NCBI RefSeq assembly: GCF_022699665.1
Contig: NZ_JALDNB010000012.1
Span: forward strand, 62,001-126,000
Direction of reading: 5' to 3'
Source of the DNA: Chryseobacterium aahli
GTDB taxonomy: Bacteria; Bacteroidota; Bacteroidia; Flavobacteriales; Weeksellaceae
Length of the DNA stretch: 64,000 bases
In this document: piece after piece, positions 26,106 through 35,182 of the stretch
Numbering within the stretch: position 1 is the stretch's first letter
Layout: the number at the start of each line of letters is the position of its first letter
Position numbers and translations under genes: made by a program
Notes under the pieces: generated by a model
Seen by the model: only the letters and a program-made list of their open reading frames with translations
What the model was told of the DNA's origin: nothing
Databases searched by the model: none

Positions 26106-27929
26106 CTAGTAACCGTAATCTTGGGTAAGATTGTAGTTATTTTGAATATATTCGAAATAAATAGGCAATAATTCTCTCTTATTGGCTTCAAAATATTGTG
26201 CGTATCCTGCAGATGGATCATTTACATACGTTGCAGAAATTCCTGATCTCCAGGCAATTGATTTGTAACCTGAAGGAGTCGTTGCAGACTGATTAGGAAG
26301 ATAAAATACCTGGCTTTTGTCTGTTCCTGTAGTGTAAACGTCGATTGCAGCGATGTTTTGTTGAGCTGTTTTAGTTGGATCGTAAACAGAAGATTTATAG
26401 TAAATATTTAAAGGGACATTGGCATAAGCTCCTGTTCCGTTGATAAAATCTGTCAGTTTTTGTTTAGTTTCAATAATTTTTGAAGCTAATAAATTCCAAC
26501 GAATCAAATCATATTTTCTAATTCCTTCAGAACCTAATTCCAACAATCTTTCTTTTACAATGGCGTTGAAGAAACCAACTTTATCAGAAGGAATAGTTCC
26601 TACTTGTCCAAGATTTCCTGTATAAGCTCTGTTTCTTACCGCTAATAAAGCATTTTTTGCTTCTTGTGATGGTGCTCCGTGAATTTCATTATCCGCTTCT
26701 GCAAACATCAACATTACATCTGAAAGACGAAGTAGAGGCCAGTCAACCGCAAGTGTTTGAGAGGGTCCTGTGATACTTGTCCAAGATTTTCTGTATTTAG
26801 AATCTGTCCATGCGTTTGAAGCAGCTAAATCAGCCTGATTCGTTGCATTAATGGTGAAAATTCCTACATTCATATCTCTTCTCAAGTCATATTTTGTAAA
26901 CTCATAGAAGTAAGTTGGTAATGCATTGATACCGCCGCCTCCTTTCCATACAGAGTTGTCATGGTGCTTCAGACCGTTGTAATATCCGATTTTAGAGTCT
27001 GTTCTGGTACCACCACCAAAAGCTCCTACTGCGAAAATAACTTCATTGGTTGCATCCTGAGCATTGGTATGTAAAGCTCTGAATACATTTTCATAGCTTG
27101 GGTTCAAGCTGTGCTCACCAGAATGGTTCATAATGTCTTTACATTCGTCTAAAGCTATTTGGTAATATTTCTGAGGATTTGATCCCTGAGCCATGATTTG
27201 AGGATTTCTTCTTAAAGAATATCCTGCTCTTGCCAATGCAATTCTTGCTCTAAGACCTTTCACAAAACCTTTAGAAATTCTGTTGCTGGTAGTACTGCCT
27301 TCAGATCTCCAAGGAACTAAAGTTGCAGCTTTCTCCAAATCAATGATCATTTGATCATAAATAATATCTCTGTCTGTTTTTGGCTGGTTTTGCTCTGCCA
27401 CATCAGAAGCTGGTACTAAATAAAAAGGTACATCTCCCCAGTTTCTGATAAGCTCATAGTAATATTGAGCTCTTAGGGTTAATGCTTCTCCTAAATATCT
27501 ATCCATTAGTTTTTTATCTTCTGCAGATCCGCTTTGCATTACAGGAGATAAAGGAATGTTTTTAATGACAAGATTTGCACGCTCAATTCCTGTATATAAT
27601 TTTGAAAAAGGACCGTTAAGTTCTGTGTTGGTAGTACAAGCACCAAAAGTTGCTACCCCTCTTCTGTCATTACAATTGTAGCTTCCTGATGTTCTGAAGT
27701 CGTCTCCGGATTGTGGTATAATCAAAGATAATCTCTGACCGTAACCGTCATCTCCTCCCAATTGCGCATAGACTCCCACTAAGGCTGAAAATGTATCTGC
27801 AGTACTGTCAAACTGCTGTGCTTCAGAAATACTTGAAAGGTTTTCCGGCTCAAGAAAATCGCTGCACGAATTAAGGAAAAGTGCACCTGCCAGAAAAGAT
27901 AAAATAAATATTGATTTGCTTTTTTTCAT
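26106..27929 (-). CDS. susD: SusD-like outer-membrane glycan-binding lipoprotein
   Basis: 607 residues; lipoprotein signal with lipobox LNSC (Cys22). RagB/SusD family: alpha-helical TPR-like scaffold with typical blocks EALTLRAQYYYELIRNWGDVPF (split here at about 149-170), GFVKGLRARIALARAGYSL, LRLSDVMLMFAEADNE and ERLLELGSEGIRKYDLIRWN. It forms the lid on the SusC transporter and binds oligosaccharide at the surface. Its specificity is not readable, but the gene context says pectic oligomers. 11 bases after susC. Confidence 0.95.
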   Translation of the reverse strand: MKKSKSIFILSFLAGALFLNSCSDFLEPENLSSISEAQQFDSTADTFSALVGVYAQLGGDDGYGQRLSLIIPQSGDDFRTSGSYNCNDRRGVATFGACTTNTELNGPFSKLYTGIERANLVIKNIPLSPVMQSGSAEDKKLMDRYLGEALTLRAQYYYELIRNWGDVPFYLVPASDVAEQNQPKTDRDIIYDQMIIDLEKAATLVPWRSEGSTTSNRISKGFVKGLRARIALARAGYSLRRNPQIMAQGSNPQKYYQIALDECKDIMNHSGEHSLNPSYENVFRALHTNAQDATNEVIFAVGAFGGGTRTDSKIGYYNGLKHHDNSVWKGGGGINALPTYFYEFTKYDLRRDMNVGIFTINATNQADLAASNAWTDSKYRKSWTSITGPSQTLAVDWPLLRLSDVMLMFAEADNEIHGAPSQEAKNALLAVRNRAYTGNLGQVGTIPSDKVGFFNAIVKERLLELGSEGIRKYDLIRWNLLASKIIETKQKLTDFINGTGAYANVPLNIYYKSSVYDPTKTAQQNIAAIDVYTTGTDKSQVFYLPNQSATTPSGYKSIAWRSGISATYVNDPSAGYAQYFEANKRELLPIYFEYIQNNYNLTQDYGY

Positions 27930-27940
27930 GATAATAAATT

Positions 27941-30900
27941 TTAGAAAGTGATATCTACACCTGTTACAAAAAATCTGCTTCTAGGATAGGCTGAATAATC
28001 TACTCCCGGAGTTAACGGATTTCTTCTTGTACTCGCTTCAGGATCATAACCTGAGTATTTTGTAATGACAAATACGTTGTTAACTGTTGCGTACAATCTG
28101 AAATTTTTAACACCTACAGCTTCCAAAGAACCTTTTGGTAAAGTGAATCCTAAAGTAACGTTGTTGAGTCTTAAGAAAGAACCGTCTTCAATTCCGTAAG
28201 AATGTAAAATGTATTGTCCTGTTGGTGGCGTCCACATTGTAGTATTTGCGTTCAATGCTGCCAAAGCAGTAGGATCGTTCACTTTTACCCCGTTGTTATC
28301 AAACCATCTCCATCTGTCTGCCACTTCTGCAGCCATGTTGTTGTCTCTGTATAAATACTGAGTGGTATTCTCTATTTTATTAGCATTATAAACTTTGTTT
28401 CCAACTGAGAAATTGAAGAATAAACTCATATCAAAGTTTTTGTAACGGAAAGTTTGGTTAAAACCTCCATAAAATTTAGGCTGAGCACTTCCTAATTCTT
28501 CTCTGTCTGCGTCAGTAATCTGTCCGTCACCATTTAAATCTTTTAATTTAAGATCTCCGGGTTGTACGGCTTTTGCACCTAATGCTATTGCGCTGCTGCT
28601 AGGAACTCCTGCTTTTAAAGTGTAGACCTGTGTTGCAGCATTGTAATCAAAATCACTGATTTCGTATCTTCCTTCAGTTAGATATCCGTAATAGGTTCCT
28701 ACAGAACTTCCAACTTTAGCGATAAAGTCGAATCCGCCGATACCTCCCGATTGAACCAAATATGAATCTTGTCCCTGACGAACACTGCTTCCTAAACTTA
28801 AAATTTTGTTTCTGTTGGCTGAAAGGTTAATATCTGTTTTCCATGTGAAGTCTTCTTTGTTGACGATCACTCCTCCAAGAGTAAATTCTAAACCTCTGTT
28901 TTGAGTTTTACCTGAATTCTGAAATTGGTTTGAATATCCAGGGAAAGGAACTTTTGCTAAAACCAATAGATCTTTTGTGTCAGTAATATATCCGTCTACA
29001 CTACCATATAGTCTTCCGTTGAACAATTCAAAATCAATACCTGCATTTTTAGATACGGTAGCCTCCCATTTTACATTAGGGTTAGCCTGTGTAGTAGAAA
29101 TTGCAGCTCCCGGTGTAACTGAAGTTCCAAATACATACCCGTTGTTTGCATTGATATTATAGAAGTTGGCCCAAAGATAAGACGTGATTCTGTTGTTTCC
29201 GGAAAGACCGTAACCCACACGAAGTTTTAATTCATCTAACCAATTAACATCCTTTAGGAATTTTTCTTCTTTAATTTTCCAGGCTAATGAAGCAGCCGGG
29301 AAATATCCCCACTGGTTTCCTTTCATGAAAACATTCGATCCGTCAGCTCTTACTGATGCGGTTAAGATATATTTATTATCAAAAATATAATTTACACGTC
29401 CGAAAAATGAAGCTAAACGGTCTGGTGCCAAAACTCCTGTTCTTGCTGCATCTTGTATCAAACCAGCTGGCGGAGTAGCTGAAGCAATGTTCGCAAATGC
29501 CTCTTCAGGAAGGATAGATTTTGGAAACCATTTTACATACGTGTTACTTGTTTCACCATCTGTCTGAATGATCTCCTGACCTAATAAGACATCTAATTTA
29601 TGCTTACCAAATTTTTTGGTATAGTTTAATGTATTGGTATTGGTAATTCTTCTAGATTGAGATCTGTCTAATTGCACGATTGGCATATCAGCATTGGCTC
29701 TTGCCTGTGAAGTTACTGTACCCCAAAATTGATTGGTGATGATATCTCTCTGAACGTAACCGATTACACTTCTGAAAGTAATATCTTTTGAAATATTCCA
29801 GTTGATGTATCCATTTAATAGTAAATCGTTTGATCTGTTGTCTCTTACTTCGTTATCATTTAAGATCAAAGGATTAACCAAATTGGTATTCGTAGCGTAG
29901 TTAGGATCAAAATCATCAACAGGAATATTAGATCCACCCTCGAAAGGCTGATATCTTACTGCATTTCTTAGTCTATTGTTACTTTGAGAACCTGAGCTGG
30001 ATGTACCCACACCATTAATTAATGATCTGCTGTATCTTGCATTAAATCCGATTTTCAGTTTTTTGCTGATGTCGTAATCATATTTAAAGTTAACCATGCT
30101 TCTCTTAAAGCCGGATTTTAACATGATACCGTCTTCGTCCACATGATTCAATGTTAACGCAAAAGCAGATTTTTCAGAACCTCCGTTTATCGTAAGATTA
30201 TGCGTGAAGTTGAAAGCTTCCTTACCGAATAATTCGTCTTGCCAATCTCTTCTTTTAACATTGCTGTACTTAGTTCCAAGCTCGTTATAAGTTCCATAAC
30301 GGGTTGCGAAAGCTTGTACGTCAGCTTCTACACCATTTTTGTTATACAATTCGTACTGATACATTACAAATTCGTAAGGATCAAGAACATCCAATGTGTT
30401 CATAATTTTTCTTACTCCTGTAAACCCGTTGTAATTAATTGAAGTAGTGGCTCTTTTTTTACCACTTTTTGTTGTGATCAAAACTACACCGTTTGCTCCT
30501 CTGGAACCGTAGATGGATGTAGATGAAGCATCTTTCAAAACTTCAATAGACTCAATTTCTTTAGGCGTCAGGAGAGACATTGCGTTATCCATCTGCACAC
30601 CGTCTACAATGTAAAGCGGTGCATTGCTTCCTGTGATAGAAGTACCCCCTCTTACTTTGATATCCACCTCTGCACCTGGCGAACCTTCACTCGTCTGTAC
30701 CTGTACCCCGGCCAATCTACCCTGAATTGCTTCAGCAGCACTGTTTACCGGCATATCTTTTAAAGCTTCAGCTTTTACAGAAGATACGGCATTCGTAACG
30801 TCTTTTTTAGAAACCTTGGTATAACCTACCAAAACCACTTCGTCAATGTTGGTTTCTTTTTCTTTACCTTTCTCCTGCGCAAAGCCAAGTACGGGAAGCA

Positions 30901-30949
30901 GGAAAACAGTTAAATATAACCACTTTATCGATTGTACTTTTTTATTCAT
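27941..30949 (-). CDS. susC: SusC-like TonB-dependent outer-membrane transporter
   Basis: 1002 residues. Signal peptide ending FAQ, followed directly by the TonB box-like region and plug domain (NIDEVVLVGY, RLAGVQVQTSEG, VRGGTSITGSNAPLYIVDGV, SIYGSRGANGVVLITTK), then the 22-strand barrel with the terminal aromatic VTGVDITF. The usual SusC N-terminal carboxypeptidase-regulatory-like domain of about 80 residues between signal peptide and plug is absent. It imports pectic oligosaccharides with SusD using TonB energy. It is the first gene of the minus-strand arm, behind a 873-base regulatory region. Confidence 0.95.
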   Translation of the reverse strand: MNKKVQSIKWLYLTVFLLPVLGFAQEKGKEKETNIDEVVLVGYTKVSKKDVTNAVSSVKAEALKDMPVNSAAEAIQGRLAGVQVQTSEGSPGAEVDIKVRGGTSITGSNAPLYIVDGVQMDNAMSLLTPKEIESIEVLKDASSTSIYGSRGANGVVLITTKSGKKRATTSINYNGFTGVRKIMNTLDVLDPYEFVMYQYELYNKNGVEADVQAFATRYGTYNELGTKYSNVKRRDWQDELFGKEAFNFTHNLTINGGSEKSAFALTLNHVDEDGIMLKSGFKRSMVNFKYDYDISKKLKIGFNARYSRSLINGVGTSSSGSQSNNRLRNAVRYQPFEGGSNIPVDDFDPNYATNTNLVNPLILNDNEVRDNRSNDLLLNGYINWNISKDITFRSVIGYVQRDIITNQFWGTVTSQARANADMPIVQLDRSQSRRITNTNTLNYTKKFGKHKLDVLLGQEIIQTDGETSNTYVKWFPKSILPEEAFANIASATPPAGLIQDAARTGVLAPDRLASFFGRVNYIFDNKYILTASVRADGSNVFMKGNQWGYFPAASLAWKIKEEKFLKDVNWLDELKLRVGYGLSGNNRITSYLWANFYNINANNGYVFGTSVTPGAAISTTQANPNVKWEATVSKNAGIDFELFNGRLYGSVDGYITDTKDLLVLAKVPFPGYSNQFQNSGKTQNRGLEFTLGGVIVNKEDFTWKTDINLSANRNKILSLGSSVRQGQDSYLVQSGGIGGFDFIAKVGSSVGTYYGYLTEGRYEISDFDYNAATQVYTLKAGVPSSSAIALGAKAVQPGDLKLKDLNGDGQITDADREELGSAQPKFYGGFNQTFRYKNFDMSLFFNFSVGNKVYNANKIENTTQYLYRDNNMAAEVADRWRWFDNNGVKVNDPTALAALNANTTMWTPPTGQYILHSYGIEDGSFLRLNNVTLGFTLPKGSLEAVGVKNFRLYATVNNVFVITKYSGYDPEASTRRNPLTPGVDYSAYPRSRFFVTGVDITF

Positions 30950-31066
30950 TATTATATCCTTATATAGTTTAATGTACGGTCGAGAGGCTATTACAGCTCC
31001 TCATTTAGTTTTTTCTGTGGATTTTAAGTACTCTGTTTGATTTTATGTCAAATTACGCTCTTCTTG

Positions 31067-31080
31067 TGCAATCGATTGCG
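31067..31080. promoter_or_regulatory. LacI-family operator near susC
   Basis: TGCAATCGATTGCG, with a perfect 12-base palindrome GCAATCGATTGC (31068-31079) and a central CG as in LacI/GalR operators. It lies about 120 bases upstream of the susC start. An outer inverted pair AATTACGC (31051-31058) / GCGTAATT (31078-31085) flanks it. Confidence 0.7.
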
Positions 31081-31088
31081 TAATTTTT

Positions 31089-31108
31089 CACGATACGTAT
31101 TTATCGTG
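31089..31108. promoter_or_regulatory. Inverted repeat CACGATA-N6-TATCGTG
   Basis: Perfect 7-base arms spaced by 6 bases, 9 bases from the operator at 31067-31080. It could be a binding site for another regulator, or a hairpin. Confidence 0.35.
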
Positions 31109-31757
31109 GCTTCTAAACTAATATTATTTTCCATTACACAAAGAAAAAAATATTATTTTTTCGTGAACATATCTGTTTAATTTGTTTAAAATGACAAAAT
31201 ATTGGAGTTTATAGTATGTTTAAAATACTGATATTCAATTATATAATTTGTTATTTCCGTATTTTTAAATAGTCTGAAAAAAATATTTGAATATTTGCTG
31301 TTTAGGGTTTAAAATGATGAAAAATGAGTCGAAATTCAATGATTTTTACCTTTTAAAAATTCCCAAAATTGATACTCAAGCCTTCAATTTTTAAAATTGA
31401 CGTGATTTTTATCAGTTTTTTGGCATCAGAAAAAATGTGTATTTTCTAATTAGTGCTAAATTGTCATATTTTAACATCTTGCTCTGATTAATTTTAAATT
31501 ATCTTTATATATATGATATGACTGTTATCATGAGAGCATTTTGTGGCATGATTTTTATTTTGATAAGTGCTTGCACCTAATTTGGTCAAAAAAAGCACTC
31601 ACTATATTCTTAAAATTTCTTAATTTTTTTTAAAATACTAATTTTATTTAATTGTTATTCAGCTAATTAAAAATTTAAATGAATTTTTTGTTAACGGAAT
31701 ACATATTATCTATATATTTATCGACAAGTATTTCTGTACAATTTAAGTGTAATTTAA

Positions 31758-31773
31758 TGCAATCGATTACGCA
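31758..31773. promoter_or_regulatory. LacI-family operator near kduI
   Basis: TGCAATCGATTACGCA shares its first 11 bases with the operator at 31067-31080 and has the same central AATCGATT. It lies 50 bases before the kduI start, in a position to block or overlap the promoter. A palindrome GGTTTTTAAAAACC follows at 31784-31797. Confidence 0.7.
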
Positions 31774-31822
31774 ATAGTTAACAGGTTTTTAAAAACCGTA
31801 ATTTAAGTTTAAAATCTAGAGT

Positions 31823-32659
31823 ATGACAAAATCAGAATTTCGTTACGCCCATCATCCTGAAGATGTAAAAAAATATACAACTGAAGATCTGAGAAGGGAG
31901 TTTCTAATCAATGATTTATTTAATGAAGATCAAATCAATGTAGTGTATTCTATGTACGACAGAATGATCGTAGGTGGTGCAATGCCAGTAAAAAATGCGT
32001 TGAAACTTGAGCCTACTAATGATCTGAAGGCAGAAAACTTCTTAGACAGAAGAGAATTGGGAATTATCAACGTAGGCGCTGCCGGTAAGGTAACCGTAGA
32101 CGGAGAGGTTTTCGAGCTTGGAAACAAAGAAGCTTTATACATCGGAAAAGGGGCAAAAGATGTTGTTTTTGAAAACGGAAATGAAGGTCAGACTTTATTC
32201 TATTTCAATTCTGCACCTGCGCACCACACTTTCCCTACAAAGAAAATCACTAAAAATGAAGCCGAAATTGTAGAATTAGGTGAAGCAAAATACGCCAACA
32301 GACGTACCATCAACAAATTGATCGTCAACAGCGTATTGGAAACTTGCCAGCTACAAATGGGAATGACCGAGCTGCACGAAGGAAGTGTTTGGAACACCAT
32401 GCCTTCTCACACGCATACCCGAAGAATGGAAGCTTATTTTTATTTTGATCTTGAAGAAGGACAGGCGGTAAGTCATTTTCTTGGCCAGCCGAACGAGACC
32501 CGTCATATCTTTATGAAAAACAATGAAGCAGTCTTGTCTCCGGAATGGTCTATTCACTCAGGAGTTGGTACTTCCAACTACACTTTTATCTGGGGAATGG
32601 CAGGAGAGAATATGGATTATGGCGATATGGACGCTGTTAAAACTAACGAACTAAAGTAA
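31823..32659 (+). CDS. kduI: 5-keto-4-deoxyuronate isomerase KduI
   Basis: 278 residues, cytoplasmic, cupin fold. It converts DKI (5-keto-4-deoxyuronate) into DKII (2,5-diketo-3-deoxygluconate). Zinc ligands are visible as MPSHTHTRRMEAYFYF (two His, Glu) and the later SIHSGVGTSNYTFIWGMAGEN. The length matches the family. It is the first gene of the plus-strand arm and is followed by kduD after 10 bases, so the two consecutive reactions are encoded together. Confidence 0.97.
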   Translation: MTKSEFRYAHHPEDVKKYTTEDLRREFLINDLFNEDQINVVYSMYDRMIVGGAMPVKNALKLEPTNDLKAENFLDRRELGIINVGAAGKVTVDGEVFELGNKEALYIGKGAKDVVFENGNEGQTLFYFNSAPAHHTFPTKKITKNEAEIVELGEAKYANRRTINKLIVNSVLETCQLQMGMTELHEGSVWNTMPSHTHTRRMEAYFYFDLEEGQAVSHFLGQPNETRHIFMKNNEAVLSPEWSIHSGVGTSNYTFIWGMAGENMDYGDMDAVKTNELK

Positions 32660-32669
32660 TTTTTTCTAC

Positions 32670-33452
32670 ATGAATTTATTCGATTTATCCGGAAAAGTAG
32701 CCGTTGTAACAGGTGGAACTCACGGATTAGGAATGGCAATGGCTGAAGGCCTTGCCTCTGCAGGTGCTGAACTGGCAATCACAAGTACAACTCCCTCAAA
32801 ATTAGATGAAGCCTTAGACTATTATCACAGCAAAGGATATAGCGCTACAGGTTATCTTTTTGATGTGACAGACGAATTGGAAGCCGCTCAGAAAGTATCA
32901 TTAATGCTTGCTACACATGGGAAAATTGACATCTTGGTCAATAATGCAGGAATCATCAAACGTGTTCCGGCTTTAGAGATGGATGTTGCAGACTTTAGAA
33001 AAGTAATCGATGTAGATCTTACCGGTCCTTTCATCATGTCTCAATTGGTTGGGAAGCATATGATCAAAAGAAAATCCGGTAAAATCATCAATATTTGCTC
33101 TATGATGAGTGAGCTTGGCCGTGACAATGTAGTAGCATATGCTTCTGCAAAGGGCGGACTGAAAATGCTGACCAAGAATTTAGCAACAGAATGGGCAAAA
33201 CACAATATTCAGGTGAACGGTATAGGTCCCGGATATTTTGCGACGACCCAAACAGAACCAATCAGAGTAGACGGGCATCCGTTTAACGATTTTATCATCA
33301 GCAGAACTCCGGAAGGCAGATGGGGGAACCCGGAAGATCTTGCAGGTACAGCTATTTTCTTAGCTTCAGACGCAAGTAAATTTATCAACGGACACATTAT
33401 TTATGTGGATGGAGGTATTTTGGCGACTATCGGCAAACCTGCTAATGAATAA
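32670..33452 (+). CDS. kduD: 2-keto-3-deoxygluconate dehydrogenase KduD (SDR)
   Basis: 260 residues, short-chain dehydrogenase: nucleotide motif TGGTHGLG (14-21), NNAG (91-94), catalytic Ser near 144-147, Tyr157 and Lys161 in YASAK. It reduces DKII to KDG using NAD(P)H, joining lyase products to the common hexuronate route. The C-terminal INGHIIYVDGGIL is typical of the KduD group. It lies between kduI (10 bases) and uxaC (18 bases). Confidence 0.95.
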   Translation: MNLFDLSGKVAVVTGGTHGLGMAMAEGLASAGAELAITSTTPSKLDEALDYYHSKGYSATGYLFDVTDELEAAQKVSLMLATHGKIDILVNNAGIIKRVPALEMDVADFRKVIDVDLTGPFIMSQLVGKHMIKRKSGKIINICSMMSELGRDNVVAYASAKGGLKMLTKNLATEWAKHNIQVNGIGPGYFATTQTEPIRVDGHPFNDFIISRTPEGRWGNPEDLAGTAIFLASDASKFINGHIIYVDGGILATIGKPANE

Positions 33453-33470
33453 CACAAGAATTTTACAGAA

Positions 33471-34868
33471 ATGAAATCTTTTATTACAGATAACTTTTTA
33501 TTACAAAATAAATACGCGGAAGAATTATACTTCAATTTCGCAGAAAAACAGCCGATCATCGATTATCACAATCATTTGATTCCAAAAGATATCGCTGAAG
33601 ATACAGTTTTCAATAATATTTCTAAAGTTTGGATTGCGGGCGATCATTACAAATGGCGTGCAATGCGTACAATGGGAGTGAACGAAAGGTTTATAACTGG
33701 CGATGCTTCAGATAAAGAAAAATTCGAGGCTTGGGCAAAAACGGTTCCTTATACGTTAAGAAATCCTTTGTACCACTGGACGCATTTGGAATTAAAGCGT
33801 TATTTCGGAATTGATGAATTGTTAAACGAAAAAAACGCATCAGATATTTACGATAACATTACGGCACAGCTTCAGACTCCTGAAAAGTCTACAAGAGGTT
33901 TACTGAAAATGATGAACGTAGAATCTTTATGCACCACAGAAGATCCGATTGATGTTTTAAATTATCATCAGGATTTGGCGAAAAGTGATTTCAGCATTAA
34001 AGTAAGTACAGCTTTCCGTCCTGATAAAGCGATTTTGATTGAAAACCACAACTTCGCAGATTATATTTCTAAATTAGGCGAGTCAGCGGGAATTGAGATC
34101 AATTCTTACCAGAATTTGTGCGATGCCTTATTAAAAAGAGTAGAATATTTCCACGAAAACGAATGCAGATTGTGCGACCACGGATTGAACAATATTTCTT
34201 TCGAAGAAGCTTCAGAAGCTGAAGTAAGCGCAATTTTCAATGATAAAATTTCAGGAAAAGTAATCGCTGAAAAGCAGGTGAATCAGTTCAAAACTGCCAT
34301 TTTATTATTCTTAGGCGAAACGTATCATAAATTCGGATGGGTTCAGCAGTTCCACCTGGGAGCTTTGAGAAATAACAACGAAAGAATGCACAGAATTCTC
34401 GGTCCTGATACAGGATGGGATTCTATCGGTGACTTCGTACAAGCTGAAACTTTGTCTAAATTGTTAAACGCTTTAGATGGAAAAGACAAACTGACCAAAA
34501 CAATTCTATATAACTTAAATCCTGCCGACAACGAAATTTTCGCTACAATGATCGGGAATTTTAATGACGGAAGTATTAAAGGAAAAGTACAATTCGGTTC
34601 GGGCTGGTGGTTTTTGGACCAAAAAGACGGAATGATCAAGCAGATGAATGCTCTTTCAAACATGGGATTAATCAGCTGTTTCGTAGGAATGTTGACAGAT
34701 TCAAGAAGTTTCTTATCTTACCCGAGACACGAATATTTCAGAAGAGTATTGTGTAATCTTTTCGGAGAAGAAATGAAAAACGGCGAATTGCCGGATGATA
34801 TGGAACTGATCGGGAAAACCATTTCCGATATCTGTTATCATAATGCTAAAAATTATTTCGATTTTTAA
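33471..34868 (+). CDS. uxaC: Uronate isomerase UxaC
   Basis: 465 residues, cytoplasmic TIM-barrel of the amidohydrolase superfamily. It converts D-galacturonate to D-tagaturonate and D-glucuronate to D-fructuronate. Family marks: PIIDYHNHLIPKDIAED (metal-binding His pair), ESLCTTEDP, HLGALRNNNERM, LTDSRSFLSYPRHEYFRR. Full length. It handles the saturated galacturonate released by GH28 and GH105. Third gene in the kduI-kduD-uxaC run; a 314-base gap with repeats follows. Confidence 0.97.
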   Translation: MKSFITDNFLLQNKYAEELYFNFAEKQPIIDYHNHLIPKDIAEDTVFNNISKVWIAGDHYKWRAMRTMGVNERFITGDASDKEKFEAWAKTVPYTLRNPLYHWTHLELKRYFGIDELLNEKNASDIYDNITAQLQTPEKSTRGLLKMMNVESLCTTEDPIDVLNYHQDLAKSDFSIKVSTAFRPDKAILIENHNFADYISKLGESAGIEINSYQNLCDALLKRVEYFHENECRLCDHGLNNISFEEASEAEVSAIFNDKISGKVIAEKQVNQFKTAILLFLGETYHKFGWVQQFHLGALRNNNERMHRILGPDTGWDSIGDFVQAETLSKLLNALDGKDKLTKTILYNLNPADNEIFATMIGNFNDGSIKGKVQFGSGWWFLDQKDGMIKQMNALSNMGLISCFVGMLTDSRSFLSYPRHEYFRRVLCNLFGEEMKNGELPDDMELIGKTISDICYHNAKNYFDF

Positions 34869-34891
34869 ATTTCGAATTAAATAAAATTTGA

Positions 34892-35011
34892 ACCATTAAG
34901 AGGATTAAAAGGTTAAGATTTTTTAAGATGAAAATCTAAGATTTTATTAAGAAGACTACTTAAAGCGAAGCTCCACTTAAAAAATCTTTAAAACTTATAA
35001 ATCTTAATGGT
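34892..35011 (+). repeat. CCATTAAG intergenic repeat, copy 2 (uxaC-kdgK gap)
   Basis: Ends ACCATTAAG (34892-34900) and CTTAATGGT (35003-35011) are inverted. It contains AAAATCTAAGATTTTATTAAG-like sequence near 34930 as in copy 1 at 21046-21191, and is followed by an A run. Same orientation relative to transcription as copy 1. Confidence 0.7.
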
Positions 35012-35079
35012 TAAAAAAATAATTTACATATCTGCAATTTTTCTAAACCTGAAAAGTTTTTGTGAGCTTGGCTGAGTAG

Positions 35080-35147
35080 AACGCCTTTGCGAACTTAAAA
35101 ATATACATCGAGTTTAAAAGAAAAGCTTAGCGCACTTTGCGTTAAAA
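35080..35147 (+). repeat. CTTTGCG intergenic repeat, copy before kdgK
   Basis: Begins AACGCCTTTGCGAACTTAA and ends GCACTTTGCGTTAAAA, with a variable middle of about 30 bases. It lies 36 bases upstream of kdgK. Confidence 0.78.
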
Positions 35148-35182
35148 TAACAGCAGATATTAAACAGAGTATTTATTAAAAT

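Larger units (their letters stand above)
30950..31822. other. 873-bp divergent control region between susC and kduI
   Basis: Very AT-rich and without a supported gene. It holds two LacI-type operators (31067-31080 and 31758-31773), the inverted repeat CACGATA/TATCGTG (31089-31108) and a perfect palindrome GGTTTTTAAAAACC (31784-31797) just before kduI. Both arms of the pectin locus start from here. No full TAnnTTTG box was found for either arm; GTAATTTGAC on the minus strand at 31047-31056 is one base short. Confidence 0.7.
34869..35182. other. 314-bp gap holding two intergenic repeats
   Basis: No gene seen. It contains, in order, the CCATTAAG element (34892-35011) and the CTTTGCG element (35080-35147). 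Transcription may continue into kdgK or start again just before 35183. Confidence 0.65.

Noticed and set aside
30950..31822. Possible riboswitch or small RNA in the susC-kduI region
   Set aside because: Only short palindromes are visible, no larger conserved fold; regulation by operators explains them better.
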